The notes: generated from the sequence alone by a model not told the origin. Counted from the first letter of the stretch, positions 1 to 8,738 are shown. The stretch is DNA of 9,676 nt from Nanobdellota archaeon (GCA_018812505.1 JAHJDK010000174.1:1-9676); one strand, 5' to 3'. Program-made: numbers and translations.

Positions 1-2
1 AA

Positions 3-116
3 GTGGTAAGGGATATGGCAGAGAAAGGGCGAGTATCTTTAAGGACTATTCGCCGTGATGCAAATGATAAATTAAAGAAGATGAAGAGCGATAAGGCAAT
101 ATCTGAAGATGATGAA
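3..116 (+). pseudogene. frr: Fragment of bacterial ribosome recycling factor fused in frame to the surface protein
   Basis: The first ~38 residues contain [16 protein letters not shown] followed by DKAISEDDE. This is the signature of the three-helix domain of bacterial ribosome recycling factor; the E. coli protein has a matching stretch with RRDANDK and KEISEDD at roughly residues 128-160. The frame is already open at base 1, and the two bases before the GTG fit the end of a Lys codon, as expected in that family. RRF splits post-termination ribosomes with EF-G in bacteria and organelles; archaea use ABCE1 and lack RRF. Similarity stops at DDE, exactly where the CARDB tail motif DETNN begins. 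A short shared stretch such as gatgaaa (111-117) could have joined two unrelated sequences. An assembly or read chimera at a contig end is the most likely explanation, and a real recombination less so. Confidence 0.85.
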
Positions 117-707
117 ACAAACAACGAAGCAAATAACACCTTTATCGTTGAACAGTTTCACATCATAGCTGGAACCACGAATGATGAGTTAAGGATAACT
201 GATGCAAGCTACGTTAAATTATTCACTTGGAGTGGTATAAACCTAACAGACAGCAACGTTTATGTTGCAGATACAGACAGCAACATCGAATGGGGTTCAC
301 TACAAGCAGTAGGCAGAAACACAACCAACGAAACAACAACCAATGATTTTGAAGAGATAGATATTGCTTTTGGATCAACAAGTTTTACAGACTCAATAAA
401 TAAAACTTATACAAATGCTGGATCTCCAAAGCTGACACAAAACTTTACAGTGTTCTCAAAAAATATAGGCTACGTGCCAGTTGTTAACAGCACCAACACA
501 TCAGACTTTGTCACAGGATTACTATGGGATTATAGTGATGGAAATGTAGAATTTAACGCGACACAAGACCTGCTGCTGATAACGAGAATTAACCAGAACA
601 AAACCGGAAAGTATGGCACTTATGATTATGAAATAAAAGTACCTGCACCTTTGAGAAGCTATAAGGGAGCAACTAACATGGTTACTTTTTACACTGAAAT
701 AATATGA
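3..707 (+). CDS. C-terminal end of a large surface protein (CARDB tail plus shared C-terminal domain), 5' end chimeric
   Basis: The reading frame is open through the left edge of the window, so the GTG at 3 is probably an internal codon. Residues 1-38 match bacterial ribosome recycling factor, not a surface protein (separate entry). From about residue 36 the protein aligns with the end of the 2287-residue neighbour: a DETNN motif that closes a CARDB domain, then a ~185-residue domain (51-234). Shared points with the neighbour include NTT, a DSxNKT motif, VPVVNSTNT, a TGxLWD motif, a KxGxYGxYDYEIK motif and a RSYKG/KSYKG motif. It is Asn/Thr-rich with many N-glycosylation sequons and no hydrophobic tail. 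The true gene was probably another giant secreted protein whose 5' part is missing here. Its TGA overlaps the next ATG (ATGA, 704-707), suggesting co-transcription and translational coupling. The surface-protein assignment of the C-terminal part is firm; the full-length product is unknown. Confidence 0.8.
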   Translation: MVRDMAEKGRVSLRTIRRDANDKLKKMKSDKAISEDDETNNEANNTFIVEQFHIIAGTTNDELRITDASYVKLFTWSGINLTDSNVYVADTDSNIEWGSLQAVGRNTTNETTTNDFEEIDIAFGSTSFTDSINKTYTNAGSPKLTQNFTVFSKNIGYVPVVNSTNTSDFVTGLLWDYSDGNVEFNATQDLLLITRINQNKTGKYGTYDYEIKVPAPLRSYKGATNMVTFYTEII

Positions 708-3700
708 TAACAAAAAACAGACCTGAAAAGCGTATTTTACTTTTAATATTAACATTAACACTAACATTAATATTAATTCCATCAACCACCTCAATCATTA
801 GTCTAGATAAAGAACTTTATTCATTAGGAGAATTGGTTGTAATATCATTGACAGAGGTTGATAATTATTCTTTAATAATAAATTCCGAACAGAACAGCTA
901 CAAATATCTTGGAGGACTAGATGAACAAATGCAGTTTTTGCCAAGCTATGAAGGTCAATACTCTGTAGTTCTTTACGATGAATTAACAATGATTGACAAG
1001 AAAGAGTTCACAGTAAATAACACTGCTGCTGTTGAAGAAATTGAAAAAATTGAAGATGTAGTCGGAACCGGAGATAAGATATTCATAGATAAAGACAAAT
1101 ACTTAATAGGGGAAAAAGTGGAGATAGTAATTCTACAAGAGTTTCAGGAATTAAGAATTGTAAATGGAGACTCAATATACAAGTTTTTAGGGAATAAAAA
1201 GGACGGAATAGAATTTTCACCAAGAGAATCAGGAATTTTCATTGTTGAACTAATATTAAATGATGAATCTGTAGAAAAAAAGTCTTTTGAAGTAGTCGAG
1301 GAAGAGATAGATTACAAAAAAGCGTTGGAAAAACCCTCTTATGAATTTAAACAAATAAATATCAAAGGATCAAAAGGTGGTGTTGAACCAAGAGTGCTGA
1401 AACTGTTAAACAACGACGGCTTAAGAACAGATGCTCAAATAGATTTTAACAATTCAAGCAATCTTTCTGTGAAAAGCATAACATTCAAAAAGCTTAGACT
1501 GGATGACTTAGATAAGGATTTCAGGATTGAAGAGGTTCCAACAGATAAGTTTGAGAACAAGAAGTTCAAAAACGCGTTTGCAATCGATCCGACAAACCTA
1601 GACTTTGAAGAAGCACAGATAACAATAACTGCCGTTGGGACAGAACTGTGGAAATGTAAAGATTACAATTACTCAACCCAAACATGCTATGGTGAATTTG
1701 TAAGAATTGCAACTCTTATTCCAGGAAGAGAATACACTTTCACTTTAACACCAGAAGATCCTGTGTTCTCACAGACAGGATACCTTACAAACCCAAGTTT
1801 TGCAGCAGATACTATTGGATGGACAACATTAAGCGAAAGTCCAGTCAGTTATCAATGGATTGCATTAGATTCAGGTCAGAGTGGTGTTGCAGAGATTTAT
1901 CAAACAGGAAGAGCTAAGGATTACACTGGAAACTATTACCAAATATTTACACTAACAATACCTGCAGGAACAACTATTGACAATATTAATTTCTCAGTGC
2001 TATGGAGAATAAACCAGTATGATCAACCAGGTAATGTTTATTTATGGATACAGGACAGTGCTAGAACAATAACCTATTGTTCATGGACGCAGAGCTTCTC
2101 GTCAACAACCGCTTGGGCGATTGCACAAGTAAATACCAAGGAACCTGCTTGTTCGCTTTCAGACTTTAGCACAGGAACAAGTTATGCTTTTAGACTTAGA
2201 TGCAATCTTGTAACTGGAACATCTGTAAAAGATGAGCGATGCCACTGGGATGAAGCAGCTGTTGTTGTGTATTACAACGACACACAAGCACCAATAATCA
2301 ATTCTTGGAGTGAAACACCTGACCCTGTTTCAATAGGCGGAACAATAAACATAACTGTTGATGTGTCTGACAATGTAGATGTTGATAAGGTTTGGATTGA
2401 TTTAGATGGCAGTCAGTATGATTTAACACAATTAGGAACAACAGATATATGGTACTATGAAAGCTTCAACACAAACAAAGATCCAGGAATGTACTTCTAT
2501 AACATATCAGCCAATGATACAAGCAGTAATTTAGCAACCATGAAAGAAGGTAACTTCACAATAATGGACGAAACCCCTCCAACTATAAGATTAGAAGATA
2601 ATCCTCCAATGGACAGCTACACAAACAATAATCCAGAAACATTTTATTATAATGTTTCAGATGCTTCAACAATTACAAGCTGCTCACTATACATTGACGG
2701 ATTAAGTGCTGCGAGTGATGGCTCAGTTGTTAGAGACATGAGCCAGAACATACCTTACTCTCTTCCTTATGGTTATCATGAATGGTGGATTAACTGTACA
2801 GACAGCTCGAGCAACTCTAACTCAAATGTTTCAACAACCAGAAACATAACTTTTGATAATGTTCCACCAATAGTGTCATTAAATGACCCTGCAAACACAA
2901 TATGGATAAAAGACAGCAACGTGATGTTTAACTACACACCGATAGATGACTACTTTGAAAACTGCACATTATGGATGAACTACTCAACAACTTGGGAAGA
3001 AAATCAGACAGAACAAAATCCTAACAATGGATTGAAAAATAGTTTTAACCCGATTTATTTGCCAGATGGCTCTTACAAATGGAACGTTAAATGCTACGAC
3101 AAAGCAGAAAATTATGACTGGAATAATATAAACTACACATTCACATTAGATTCAAAAGCGCCTTATTGGAGCGACAAGAAAGAATATCCTGCAACAGAAA
3201 CAAAGTATGTTTCAGAAACAAATTATCAGTTAAACATAACATGGAATGATATAACTGACGGTGTAAATGCTGTTTGGATAGAACACAACTTTACAGGAGC
3301 ATTAACAATAGATAATCCAACAGGAAACAACGGAGCAGAGTACTATTACAATGTTGCAGATTTAGCAGGTGGAACATACCAGTATAGATGGTTTGCTAAT
3401 GATTCAATGGATAATGTAAACATGACAGAATGGTTTTATTACACTGTTGAAAAAGCAGATTCTCTCGTGAATTTAACACTCAACGAAACAGACAATGATT
3501 TTTACCTTGGATTAAATGACTATGCTAACTTAACAGGATACTTGTTGATGCCAAGCAACGGCTACATTGAACTATACTTGGAAGGAGTGATTATAAACAG
3601 TGGAAGCAACATATTAAGCAATATCTCACAGTTCACAGAAGAAAAAGCCTACAACGTAACTATTGTGTATCCCGCAACTCAAAATTATTCTTACGCTTAT

Positions 3701-6700
3701 GAAACACATTACATAATTGTTACAGACACCACCTTACCAACAGTAGGTCTTACCTCACCAGCTGAGGGAAGCTGGAAATCAGGAATAATAATATTCTATT
3801 ATAGACCAGAGGATAACATAGACATATCCAATTGTACATTAATACTGGATGGAGAACTTAATGAAACTAAAAATGCCACAAACCTAGAATTAAACAATTT
3901 TACTGTTATGGGAATAGACGAAGGAGTGCATAGTTGGGATGTTAATTGTTCAGACTTAGTTGGCAACACAGACATCAATGGAACTCCACTGAATTTTAAT
4001 GTTGACAACACACCACCATCAACTTTTAATCTGGTGGCGCCAACAGGATTTGCAAGCAACAACTTATCGCCGGTTTTGACATGGCAGCAAACAACAGAGC
4101 AGAACTTCAAAAACTACTCAGTACAGATAGACAACGACATAGGATTTGGATCATTAAATTATTATGGTGGAACTTATGATAGAACAAGCACTTCAAAACA
4201 ATTCGGACCGCTAACAGATCAAAGAATTTGGTACTGGAGAGTTATAGCATACGACTTGGCAGATAACAGCAGAATCTCAAACCAAATTTTTAATTATACA
4301 ACAGATACAATTAAACCAACAATCATCCTGAACCATCCAGAGAATGATTACTGGATAAACTACTTTACAGAAACATTCTACTACAACGTAACAGATTTCA
4401 CAAACCTACAAAATTGCTCTATAATAATAAACTGGATTATAAACAAAACAAATTTCACAATAAACAACGACCAAGAGAACAACTTCACTCTTACTTTTTC
4501 AGGAGATGGAACTTATAATTGGAAAGTAGAATGTTATGATTCTGCAAACAACAGAAACGAAAGCGAAACCAGGGTGTTGAATATTGACCAGACACCTCCA
4601 ACTGTTTTTGATCTGTTAGAGCCACAAAACAACACATTATCCAACAATAAAAATCCCTTGTTGAACTGGAGCCAGACAACTGATGATAAATTTGACAACT
4701 ACACAATTCAAGTAAGCAACACATTAGATTTTGGAGGAATTCTTTACATATATAACTCATTTACTTTGAGCAATACAGAATATCAAGTGGCTGATAATTG
4801 GGCAGATGGAACATATTATTGGAGAGTCATCGCATGGGACCAAGGAGGAAATAACAGAACTTCAAATCAAGTGTTTATATATAGAGTTGATGCAACTCCT
4901 CCTGCAAATTTTGATTTGACAACTCCTGCTGACACAACCGAGTCAACAGATTTAACACCGCTGCTGGATTGGAGCCAAACAAGCGATGACCACTTCACTA
5001 ACTACACAGTTCATGTTTCTGATGAAGCGGATTTTTCATACAATAACTTTACATACAGCACATTTGATGTTATAACAACAGAATACCAGGTGATTAGTGG
5101 TTGGTCGACAAACACTATTTGGTATTGGTACGTGACAGCTTATGACAACGCGACAAACCAAAAAAACTCATCACAAATATTCACCTACACAACAGATACC
5201 CAAACACCTGTTGTCAACTTAGTAAACCCTAGCCCTGGAGAAACGTGGACTTCCAGCTCAACAGTGAACTTTCAATACAACGTCACAGATTTTGGAACAA
5301 TAAATAATTGTACATTGGTAATAAACGGAACAGACTCTTTCACAGATATAGTGGTTGAGAAAGAAACAGTAGAATCAATACTTAAATCATTAGATAATGG
5401 CGCTTACAACTGGAGCGTCAAATGTGTTGATAAAACAGGTGCAATAGGTTATTCTGAAAATCGATTGCTATCTATGAATGTAATTATACCAGTACAAAAA
5501 TTATGGGAAACTGCTGTTGGAGGTCCTTTTACAACTCCAGCAAAGATAAATCTCTCTTATGAATATGATTTAATAGAAAACAGTGTTTTGTATGATGTTC
5601 CTTATGGAACCAACCGGATGTTCATAAACGCAACACATACAATTGGAGGATCAGGATTAATATTGTCTGCATATTCAACTATTAACTTTAGCGCGACATT
5701 TACAGGAGAAAGAGCTAATCAAGCGTATATCTCTTGGTTATTTTACATTGGTAATTCATCTGGAGATTACTTGGTATGTAATTCAGGAAATAATAATACA
5801 GGCGGAACATTGATAACCAGCACTTCTAAATCATCTTATAAAAATACTTGTACTTCTCAACTAGAAGAAGTAATTCTATCACCTGATGATACTCTAAGAC
5901 TTGAAATGATTGTTTATCAAGGTAGTACACAACCTAGAACCTACACTCATTATTGGGATAACGCTGATGACTCATGGGTTGTGCTGGAAGGCTACAAGTT
6001 AGGAGTGATGCAGGCTTCATTTGTGAATGTTTCAGACCCTTATCTAGGAGAAGGAGAAGGTTTTGTCGAGCAATGCAATGTAACTTGTGTAGGAGGAGAT
6101 TGCATGAACACCATGGTTTATCTTCAATACAATGATTCTGTTCTTGGATGGACAAATCTTGGTTTGACAGGAAATGTTGTTAGAAATTCAACCCAAGCAA
6201 ATCCTGTAATGTTAGGAACCATCAGTAATTCTGTTATGACAAATTTTTCTCTGATTGGAGAAATTTATTCATTTGATAATCAAATAAGATGTGTGGCAGT
6301 ATCTGATTACACTAATTTTACAACGAGCTATAAAAATATAACTGTTACTGACAAGATAGACCCTAATGTAACACTGGTAAGTCCTGATGAAGGAGATGCC
6401 TTTGACCCACAAGAAATAACTTTTATCTACAAACCATATGATGTCAGGCTTCAAAACTGTACTTTATGGGGAAATTTTACAGGTGTCTGGAACTACACCA
6501 ATCAGACAAATTCCTCACCTTTAAACAATGAAAACAATAACTTCGTGTTTTATCTTTCCTATGGAAAATATAGTTGGAATGTAAAATGCTATGATGAAGC
6601 TGATAATGGAGCTTTTGCAGGTGCTAACAGAACAATAATCATTGCAGGCGACGTTGCTATCACTTCATCAGGAATAACTTTCAGCAATAGTGACCCTGTT

Positions 6701-7567
6701 GAAGGAGAAAACATAACTATATTTGCAAATGTTACAAATAATGCTAACAAGAATGAAACAGGAGTTATTGTCCAGTTTTGGAATGGAGATCCTGATAGTG
6801 GAGGAACACAGATAAATGGTAATAAACTAATCAACCTTTCTCCACTCGGACACACATTAACTAACACAACCTGGAAACCATTAATCGGCAACTATAACAT
6901 CTATGTAGTTGTTGATCCACCTTATGGTTCTGGAAATATAATAGAGGCTGATGAAACCAACAATAAAGATTACACATCTATTTTTGTGGATTCATGGCAA
7001 ATATTCTTTGGACAGATTAACGGCACATTATTTTTAGAAAATAACTTGAATAGCAATTATTCTTTGTGGTTTGATACTAATGTTGCAGGTAATATTTATG
7101 TGACTGATACAGACACTATAAGTGGGATAAGTTGGCAGTATCTGCGTGCGTTGACGAGAAACACCACTGGATATTTTGATATGAACACTTTGAATGACTT
7201 TGCTAACGTTGATACTAATCTAGGATCGACCAATTATCTTGACTCTGTGAATAAAACTTTTTCTCAAGGAGGGGTTCCAAAAGCAACCGACTCGTTTAAG
7301 GTTTATCAACGCTTGATAAATTCTGTTCCTGTTGTGAACAGCACCAACACAAATAATTTTATCACAGGAATACTCTGGGATTCTGATGACTCATCAAACG
7401 CTTATTACGACACTACAGACGATGAAGACTTGGTTTTTGTAACTAAGATTAATGAAAATAAAGTTGGCGCTTATGGAAGTTATGATTATGAGATTAAGAT
7501 ACCTTCAAACTTAAAATCTTACAAAGGAGGTGCTACAACTGTTACTTTGTATTATGAGTTAGCTTGA
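704..7567 (+). CDS. Giant secreted multidomain Ig-like surface protein (2287 aa)
   Basis: Likely a cell-surface adhesin or surface-layer-associated protein, exported by Sec; no enzymatic motif is evident. By residue: signal peptide ~1-31 (Lys/Arg n-region, LT-repeat hydrophobic core); two copies of a ~70-residue domain (33-106, 127-198); a beta-rich region ending in a Cys318/Cys328 pair and the [11 protein letters not shown] motif (200-355), which I recall as frequent in DPANN surface proteins; a jelly-roll-like module (356-526); an Ig/FN3-like array (527-1593); a second jelly-roll-like module (1594-1770); a Cys-rich Ig-like domain (1771-1883); another Cys-paired Ig domain (1884-1980); CARDB (1981-2095, closing EADETNN); and a C-terminal domain (2096-2287) shared with the flanking surface genes. 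I count about 87 N-x-S/T sequons. No transmembrane tail, LPxTG or PGF-type archaeosortase signal is present. The ATG overlaps the preceding stop and has no clear SD, implying coupled translation. The exact ligand is unknown. Confidence 0.88.
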   Translation: MITKNRPEKRILLLILTLTLTLILIPSTTSIISLDKELYSLGELVVISLTEVDNYSLIINSEQNSYKYLGGLDEQMQFLPSYEGQYSVVLYDELTMIDKKEFTVNNTAAVEEIEKIEDVVGTGDKIFIDKDKYLIGEKVEIVILQEFQELRIVNGDSIYKFLGNKKDGIEFSPRESGIFIVELILNDESVEKKSFEVVEEEIDYKKALEKPSYEFKQINIKGSKGGVEPRVLKLLNNDGLRTDAQIDFNNSSNLSVKSITFKKLRLDDLDKDFRIEEVPTDKFENKKFKNAFAIDPTNLDFEEAQITITAVGTELWKCKDYNYSTQTCYGEFVRIATLIPGREYTFTLTPEDPVFSQTGYLTNPSFAADTIGWTTLSESPVSYQWIALDSGQSGVAEIYQTGRAKDYTGNYYQIFTLTIPAGTTIDNINFSVLWRINQYDQPGNVYLWIQDSARTITYCSWTQSFSSTTAWAIAQVNTKEPACSLSDFSTGTSYAFRLRCNLVTGTSVKDERCHWDEAAVVVYYNDTQAPIINSWSETPDPVSIGGTINITVDVSDNVDVDKVWIDLDGSQYDLTQLGTTDIWYYESFNTNKDPGMYFYNISANDTSSNLATMKEGNFTIMDETPPTIRLEDNPPMDSYTNNNPETFYYNVSDASTITSCSLYIDGLSAASDGSVVRDMSQNIPYSLPYGYHEWWINCTDSSSNSNSNVSTTRNITFDNVPPIVSLNDPANTIWIKDSNVMFNYTPIDDYFENCTLWMNYSTTWEENQTEQNPNNGLKNSFNPIYLPDGSYKWNVKCYDKAENYDWNNINYTFTLDSKAPYWSDKKEYPATETKYVSETNYQLNITWNDITDGVNAVWIEHNFTGALTIDNPTGNNGAEYYYNVADLAGGTYQYRWFANDSMDNVNMTEWFYYTVEKADSLVNLTLNETDNDFYLGLNDYANLTGYLLMPSNGYIELYLEGVIINSGSNILSNISQFTEEKAYNVTIVYPATQNYSYAYETHYIIVTDTTLPTVGLTSPAEGSWKSGIIIFYYRPEDNIDISNCTLILDGELNETKNATNLELNNFTVMGIDEGVHSWDVNCSDLVGNTDINGTPLNFNVDNTPPSTFNLVAPTGFASNNLSPVLTWQQTTEQNFKNYSVQIDNDIGFGSLNYYGGTYDRTSTSKQFGPLTDQRIWYWRVIAYDLADNSRISNQIFNYTTDTIKPTIILNHPENDYWINYFTETFYYNVTDFTNLQNCSIIINWIINKTNFTINNDQENNFTLTFSGDGTYNWKVECYDSANNRNESETRVLNIDQTPPTVFDLLEPQNNTLSNNKNPLLNWSQTTDDKFDNYTIQVSNTLDFGGILYIYNSFTLSNTEYQVADNWADGTYYWRVIAWDQGGNNRTSNQVFIYRVDATPPANFDLTTPADTTESTDLTPLLDWSQTSDDHFTNYTVHVSDEADFSYNNFTYSTFDVITTEYQVISGWSTNTIWYWYVTAYDNATNQKNSSQIFTYTTDTQTPVVNLVNPSPGETWTSSSTVNFQYNVTDFGTINNCTLVINGTDSFTDIVVEKETVESILKSLDNGAYNWSVKCVDKTGAIGYSENRLLSMNVIIPVQKLWETAVGGPFTTPAKINLSYEYDLIENSVLYDVPYGTNRMFINATHTIGGSGLILSAYSTINFSATFTGERANQAYISWLFYIGNSSGDYLVCNSGNNNTGGTLITSTSKSSYKNTCTSQLEEVILSPDDTLRLEMIVYQGSTQPRTYTHYWDNADDSWVVLEGYKLGVMQASFVNVSDPYLGEGEGFVEQCNVTCVGGDCMNTMVYLQYNDSVLGWTNLGLTGNVVRNSTQANPVMLGTISNSVMTNFSLIGEIYSFDNQIRCVAVSDYTNFTTSYKNITVTDKIDPNVTLVSPDEGDAFDPQEITFIYKPYDVRLQNCTLWGNFTGVWNYTNQTNSSPLNNENNNFVFYLSYGKYSWNVKCYDEADNGAFAGANRTIIIAGDVAITSSGITFSNSDPVEGENITIFANVTNNANKNETGVIVQFWNGDPDSGGTQINGNKLINLSPLGHTLTNTTWKPLIGNYNIYVVVDPPYGSGNIIEADETNNKDYTSIFVDSWQIFFGQINGTLFLENNLNSNYSLWFDTNVAGNIYVTDTDTISGISWQYLRALTRNTTGYFDMNTLNDFANVDTNLGSTNYLDSVNKTFSQGGVPKATDSFKVYQRLINSVPVVNSTNTNNFITGILWDSDDSSNAYYDTTDDEDLVFVTKINENKVGAYGSYDYEIKIPSNLKSYKGGATTVTLYYELA
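743..778 (+). repeat. Hexanucleotide tandem repeat in the signal-peptide core
   Basis: Six successive imperfect copies of TTAAYA (ttaata, ttaaca, ttaaca, ctaaca, ttaata, ttaatt) lie in frame and encode the Leu-Thr/Leu-Ile alternation at residues 14-25. The unit is a multiple of three, so gain or loss of copies would change the length of the hydrophobic core by two residues without a frameshift. Confidence 0.8.
800..1297 (+). repeat. Duplicated N-terminal beta domain
   Basis: Residues 33-106 and 127-198 of the giant protein align as two copies. Each starts with a DKE/DKD-x-Y-x-x-GE motif ([10 protein letters not shown] and [10 protein letters not shown]), continues through YKYLG/YKFLG and a FLP/FSP-x-x-x-G turn, and ends with KKEFTV or KKSFEV. 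They are joined by an acidic linker at about 107-126. The pattern suggests small Ig-like folds at the far end of the molecule from the C-terminal domain. The ligand is unknown. Confidence 0.75.
1769..2281 (+). other. Jelly-roll / carbohydrate-binding-like module 1 in the giant protein
   Basis: Residues 356-526 begin with LTNPSF...GW, the usual opening of CBM4/9-like and related beta-sandwich modules. They alternate hydrophobic strands with aromatic residues and contain Cys459, Cys483, Cys500 and Cys513. The module ends with an HWD motif (514-516) before a VVVYY strand. This points to a beta-sandwich that may bind glycans. The fold is inferred from pattern only, and no binding residues are proven. 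Confidence 0.45.
2282..5482 (+). repeat. Array of about eleven Ig/FN3-like domains in two main classes
   Basis: Residues 527-1593 contain ~95-105-residue units whose borders are mostly marked by TPP/APP/KPT-type turns near 623, 719, 818, 1009, 1103, 1202, 1297, 1397 and 1500. One class carries a Cys pair, with C in N/S-C-T/S-hydrophobic and again in W-x-V/I-x-C-x-D: 660/698, 754/797, 1044/1082, 1238/1277 and 1536/1574. A second class has no Cys and contains FNL/FDL...P...LxWxQTxxxxFxNYxVxV with a later WYWR/YYWRV strand (1103, 1297 and 1397 onward). From 1009 the order is A-B-A-B-B-A. Such arrays act as rigid stalks or adhesive arms. Confidence 0.75.
5483..6013 (+). other. Jelly-roll-like module 2 in the giant protein
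   Basis: Residues 1594-1770 interrupt the Ig-like series. The module shows long beta strands (for example around 1660-1690 and 1722-1738), a Cys1692/Cys1716 pair, and an HYWD motif at 1749-1752 followed by a WVVLEGYKL strand. The late H-(x)-W-D motif and the strand after it resemble those of module 1 at 514-523. The two may therefore be distant copies of one beta-sandwich family. A sugar-binding role is only a possibility. Confidence 0.4.
6644..6988 (+). other. CARDB domain of the giant protein
   Basis: Residues 1981-2095 show the usual CARDB course. They open with DVAI and an early [16 protein letters not shown] stretch. A VTNN turn and the strand [10 protein letters not shown] follow, and the domain closes with [10 protein letters not shown] before the next strand. 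CARDB domains are Ig-like adhesion modules common in archaeal and bacterial surface proteins. The same DETNN ending precedes the C-terminal domain in the upstream truncated gene, so CARDB plus C-terminal domain is a reused cassette. Confidence 0.8.
6989..7564 (+). repeat. Shared C-terminal surface domain, copy in the giant protein
   Basis: Residues 2096-2287 are homologous to residues 51-234 of the upstream truncated product and more distantly to the mature 253-residue protein downstream. At DNA level, 7325-7384 is about 80% identical by hand count to 474-533 (region coding VPVVNSTNT and TGxLWD). The domain opens with [15 protein letters not shown], comparable to FWQGYYGEITGEIVL in the small protein. 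It occupies the extreme C-terminus with no anchor after it, which suggests a role in attachment or assembly. Confidence 0.8.
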
Positions 7568-7601
7568 CATTTTAAAAATTTCAGTTTCATCATTTGTGCG
7601 T

Positions 7602-7652
7602 TCCCTCCAACTCTGATTGGGGGGATGTACTTTTTCATAAGTTACTTTTTTT
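7602..7652 (+). terminator. Hairpin followed by T-runs after the giant gene
   Basis: A stem of nine pairs (7602-7610 with 7617-7625, including one G:U) closes a six-base loop, ctctga. T5 at 7631-7635 and T7 at 7646-7652 follow. The stem is unusually G/C-rich for this AT-rich intergenic region. Archaeal termination depends mainly on T-runs, so the hairpin may serve mRNA 3'-end stability as well. Confidence 0.55.
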
Positions 7653-7656
7653 GATA

Positions 7657-7673
7657 GAAAAGTATATATATAA
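7657..7673 (+). promoter_or_regulatory. Archaeal BRE/TATA promoter of the coiled-coil gene
   Basis: A purine-rich gaaaag (7657-7662) precedes tatatatataa (7663-7673), a strong archaeal TATA box. With the usual spacing, transcription would start near 7690-7697, giving a leader of about 60-70 bases before the GTG at 7758. Confidence 0.7.
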
Positions 7674-7682
7674 TTACTATTA

Positions 7683-7719
7683 TAACAATTGTAAAATAAC
7701 AGTTGTAAACAGGAACTGT
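7683..7719 (+). promoter_or_regulatory. Direct and inverted repeats over the predicted start site of the coiled-coil gene
   Basis: taacaattgtaaa (7683-7695) is repeated 14 bases later as taacagttgtaaa (7697-7709), with one difference. acagtt (7699-7704) is also the inverse of aactgt (7714-7719). The position just downstream of the TATA box suits a repressor site, or a leader hairpin if transcribed. AT-rich sequence raises the chance of coincidence. Confidence 0.4.
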
Positions 7720-7757
7720 GATAACAATCGCAGAATTTCACAATTTTTTAAAAAGGG

Positions 7758-8738
7758 GTGGGTAATATTTTAAAGTTTTTGCAGAAATTAAAGGAGAAAG
7801 ATAAATTCTTACATAAACCGCATGATCTTCCTGATACTGCAAAGGATGTTTATGGAGATGTTTCTCACACAGTCCATAAGAAGATTGAAGATAGGAATAA
7901 AAAAGAAGAAAAAGCTCCTTCAGAGATTCCTGGGGAGGGTGAAGCTGCTCCAGAAAAATTTTCTGACAGAGATGTTTCTGAATTTGATGGTGAAGTTTCA
8001 AAGGATTATAAGGGTAAACCGGTCGAAGAGCCGCCTTCTATTTCAAACAGCGTTGAATCCAATAAAAGTGAGCAAGACAAAAAAGGGTTTGATAATAAGC
8101 TTTCTGAACAAAAAAAAGTTGTTGATTCAAAGCCAAGAGAGGAGTTTTACTCTGTAGATGAAGGTTTTTTTAGGGATTTTCACAGGTTTCTTGACGGCAA
8201 AGGGTTGAATGAAAAACTTATTTCAGAGGTTCTGGATAAAGACTTACTGCATAAAATGAAACAATTCCACACTCTCAAAGAAGATGGGATGCCTTTTTTC
8301 TTTCATCGAGAGGATTCTGAGAGGGAACTTGGTGAGAAACTTGCAGAATTGCAAAAATTAGAGGAGGAGTGGTATATTCGTCATCGTGAGTTTAAGGAGA
8401 TGGAGGTTGTGGTTCTTGAGAAGGAAGCAGAGATAGATCTTCGATTGGAGGAGTTAAAGGTTATTCTTAAACATTTGAAGCAAAGAGAAAAACTGGAGAA
8501 GAAAGCTTCCAGAAATGAGTATTTCAAGTTGGCTGATGGTCGAGAAATTAGGTCTTTAGGTGAGCTTAGGGATTTACTGAAGAATATGGATGATAAGCTT
8601 TTTAGTTATCATGTTTCAAAGGATAAAAATAATTTTGCTGATTGGTGTGAACATGTTTTTAAGGAAGTTGAATTATCTTCAAAGATTAGGGATGTTATGT
8701 CGAGAAAAGAGTTATTGGATGTTCTTTTTAACTTTTAG
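7758..8738 (+). CDS. Cytoplasmic coiled-coil protein with conserved archaeal C-terminal domain of unknown function
   Basis: A 326-residue protein with no signal peptide or membrane segment. Residues 1-20 form a basic amphipathic helix. Residues 21-128 are Lys/Glu/Ser/Pro-rich and look disordered. Residues 129-178 are helical (FFRDFHRFLDG, then DLLHKMKQFHTLKEDG). Residues 183-250 form a strongly charged coiled coil. Residues 253-326 are a compact domain with a FKLADGREIRSLGELRDLL opening, then MDD, F-x-x-HV, NNFADW and an LSSKIRDVMSRKELLDVL end. I recall this last domain, possibly annotated DUF5752, as widespread in DPANN and other archaea, with a HVxxxxNDFxxWI-like core; its function is not known. 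The start is uncertain: GTG 7758 overlaps the only SD-like run (ggggtggg, 7755-7762), so initiation might lie slightly downstream. It has its own promoter and terminator, so it is monocistronic and separate from the surface genes. Confidence 0.8.
   Translation: MGNILKFLQKLKEKDKFLHKPHDLPDTAKDVYGDVSHTVHKKIEDRNKKEEKAPSEIPGEGEAAPEKFSDRDVSEFDGEVSKDYKGKPVEEPPSISNSVESNKSEQDKKGFDNKLSEQKKVVDSKPREEFYSVDEGFFRDFHRFLDGKGLNEKLISEVLDKDLLHKMKQFHTLKEDGMPFFFHREDSERELGEKLAELQKLEEEWYIRHREFKEMEVVVLEKEAEIDLRLEELKVILKHLKQREKLEKKASRNEYFKLADGREIRSLGELRDLLKNMDDKLFSYHVSKDKNNFADWCEHVFKEVELSSKIRDVMSRKELLDVLFNF

Noticed and set aside
3..5. GTG at 3 as the true start of the first gene.
   Set aside because: The frame is open to the window edge, and the RRF family continues upstream of this position, so this Val codon is internal.
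2282..5482. CRISPR-like regular repetition.
   Set aside because: The repetition is at protein-domain level with ~100-residue periods inside one open frame; there are no short identical DNA repeats with spacers.
7500..7567. Archaeosortase (PGF-type) or LPxTG sorting signal at the C-terminus of the giant protein.
   Set aside because: The tail ends in a beta strand (TVTLYYELA) with no hydrophobic helix or basic cluster after it.
7559..7741. Minus-strand 60-residue open frame in the intergenic region.
   Set aside because: It runs through the hairpin, TATA box and repeats, has no SD, and its composition is not protein-like.
7710..7748. Resemblance to the E. coli lac operator/leader (caggaa, ataacaat, tttcaca in one stretch).
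   Set aside because: The pieces are in the wrong order and spacing, the operator symmetry is missing, and the surrounding promoter is archaeal. I judge it a coincidence rather than vector sequence.
7568..7757. Possible small RNA or tRNA gene between the giant gene and the coiled-coil gene.
   Set aside because: No cloverleaf, kink-turn or C/D box pattern is visible. The region is explained by a terminator, promoter and leader.
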